Positions 56,175 to 56,250 of a DNA stretch of 56,250 nucleotides are shown here, one piece after another. Numbering within the stretch: the stretch's first letter is position 1; the number at the start of each line of letters is the position of its first letter. Both the position numbers and the translations under genes were made by a program. The notes beneath the pieces are model-generated. The model searched no databases. It saw only the letters and a program-made list of their open reading frames with translations, and was not told the DNA's origin. Where the stretch lies: NCBI GenBank assembly GCA_014983025.1, contig JADCLP010000011.1:1-56250 (forward strand), read 5' to 3'. This stretch comes from Erythrobacteraceae bacterium E2-1 Yellow Sea. GTDB taxonomy: Bacteria; Pseudomonadota; Alphaproteobacteria; Sphingomonadales; Sphingomonadaceae.

Positions 56175-56250
56175 TGACGTGACCCCCTGATTTCCCTCCA
56201 AGATTGATTAGAGTCCGGCCCTGAGAAAGGAACGGACGATGAAGCGACTG
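56175..56250 (+). mobile_element. Left end of an IS3-type insertion sequence, cut by the window edge
   Basis: The terminal repeat TGACGTGACCCCCTGATTT starts here and a transposase OrfA start (M-K-R-L, ATG at 56239, with a GGAACGGACG leader) follows before the sequence ends. It is a diverged copy of the element at positions 1-77, pointing outward in the opposite direction. Confidence 0.72.

Noticed and set aside
1..56250. CRISPR arrays, tRNA or rRNA genes
   Set aside because: No regularly spaced direct repeats, cloverleaf sequences or rRNA motifs were found on either strand by reading; a covariance-model scan would be needed to exclude a divergent tRNA.

Overview
The window looks like a chromosomal segment of an alphaproteobacterium, most likely a sphingomonad near Erythrobacteraceae. 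The supporting signs are sphingomonad-style TonB-dependent receptors, a TPR-sulfotransferase next to a 2OG-Fe(II) oxygenase, a crcB / RluA-type synthase / HAD / ATP12 string, an Mla-type operon with a STAS-domain permease, and a TIGR02186 protein beside TauE/SafE. This placement is inference from gene content; no rRNA or tRNA gene was found to confirm it.

Backbone (about 78 to 41,240). From left to right it holds: a TonB receptor, a TPR-sulfotransferase and a prolyl-4-hydroxylase-like oxygenase; clpB facing them; a HerA/FtsK-like ATPase; a penicillin-acylase family hydrolase; small secreted proteins and lipoproteins; a minus-strand cluster gatC-gatA-methyltransferase-gatB-trmL-small membrane protein; an FKBP isomerase and rpsU; the plus-strand operon crcB / RluA / HAD / small membrane protein / ATP12; an MlaEFD-like lipid transporter with its lipoprotein; valS-queE; a second HerA-like ATPase; TauE/TIGR02186; an NfrB-like glycosyltransferase with an NfrA C-terminal-like protein; nhaA; glyoxalase I; and a SIMPL-domain protein.

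Accessory region (about 41,241 to the right edge). Just past a hairpin behind the SIMPL gene the sequence becomes a patchwork of IS3-family debris and metabolic cargo. On the minus strand are a RidA-like protein, an acetyl-CoA synthetase and a TonB receptor. Next come an XRE/cupin regulator and, divergent from it, four tightly packed genes: a class II glutamine amidotransferase-like protein, a GXGXG (GltB C-terminal-like) protein, an FMN glutamate-synthase-like protein and a type III glutamine-synthetase-like ligase. This set matches N-methylglutamate synthase (MgsABC) plus gamma-glutamylmethylamide synthetase (GmaS), also called GlxBCD-GlnT. N-methylglutamate dehydrogenase genes are not present. 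A SnoaL-like gene closes the window. I infer an acquired module for capturing an amine nitrogen through gamma-glutamylation, possibly with dedicated uptake and acetate activation.

Edges. Both ends of the window lie inside related IS3-type elements pointing outward, so the segment is bounded by repeats. At least three more IS copies lie in the accessory part (44.1-45.5, 48.0-49.3 and 54.4-55.5 kb), all visibly inactivated, plus a transposase fragment at 41.24-41.37 kb. No CRISPR array, rRNA, tRNA or replication origin was recognised. Outside the IS elements no gene-free stretch exceeds about 300 bases.
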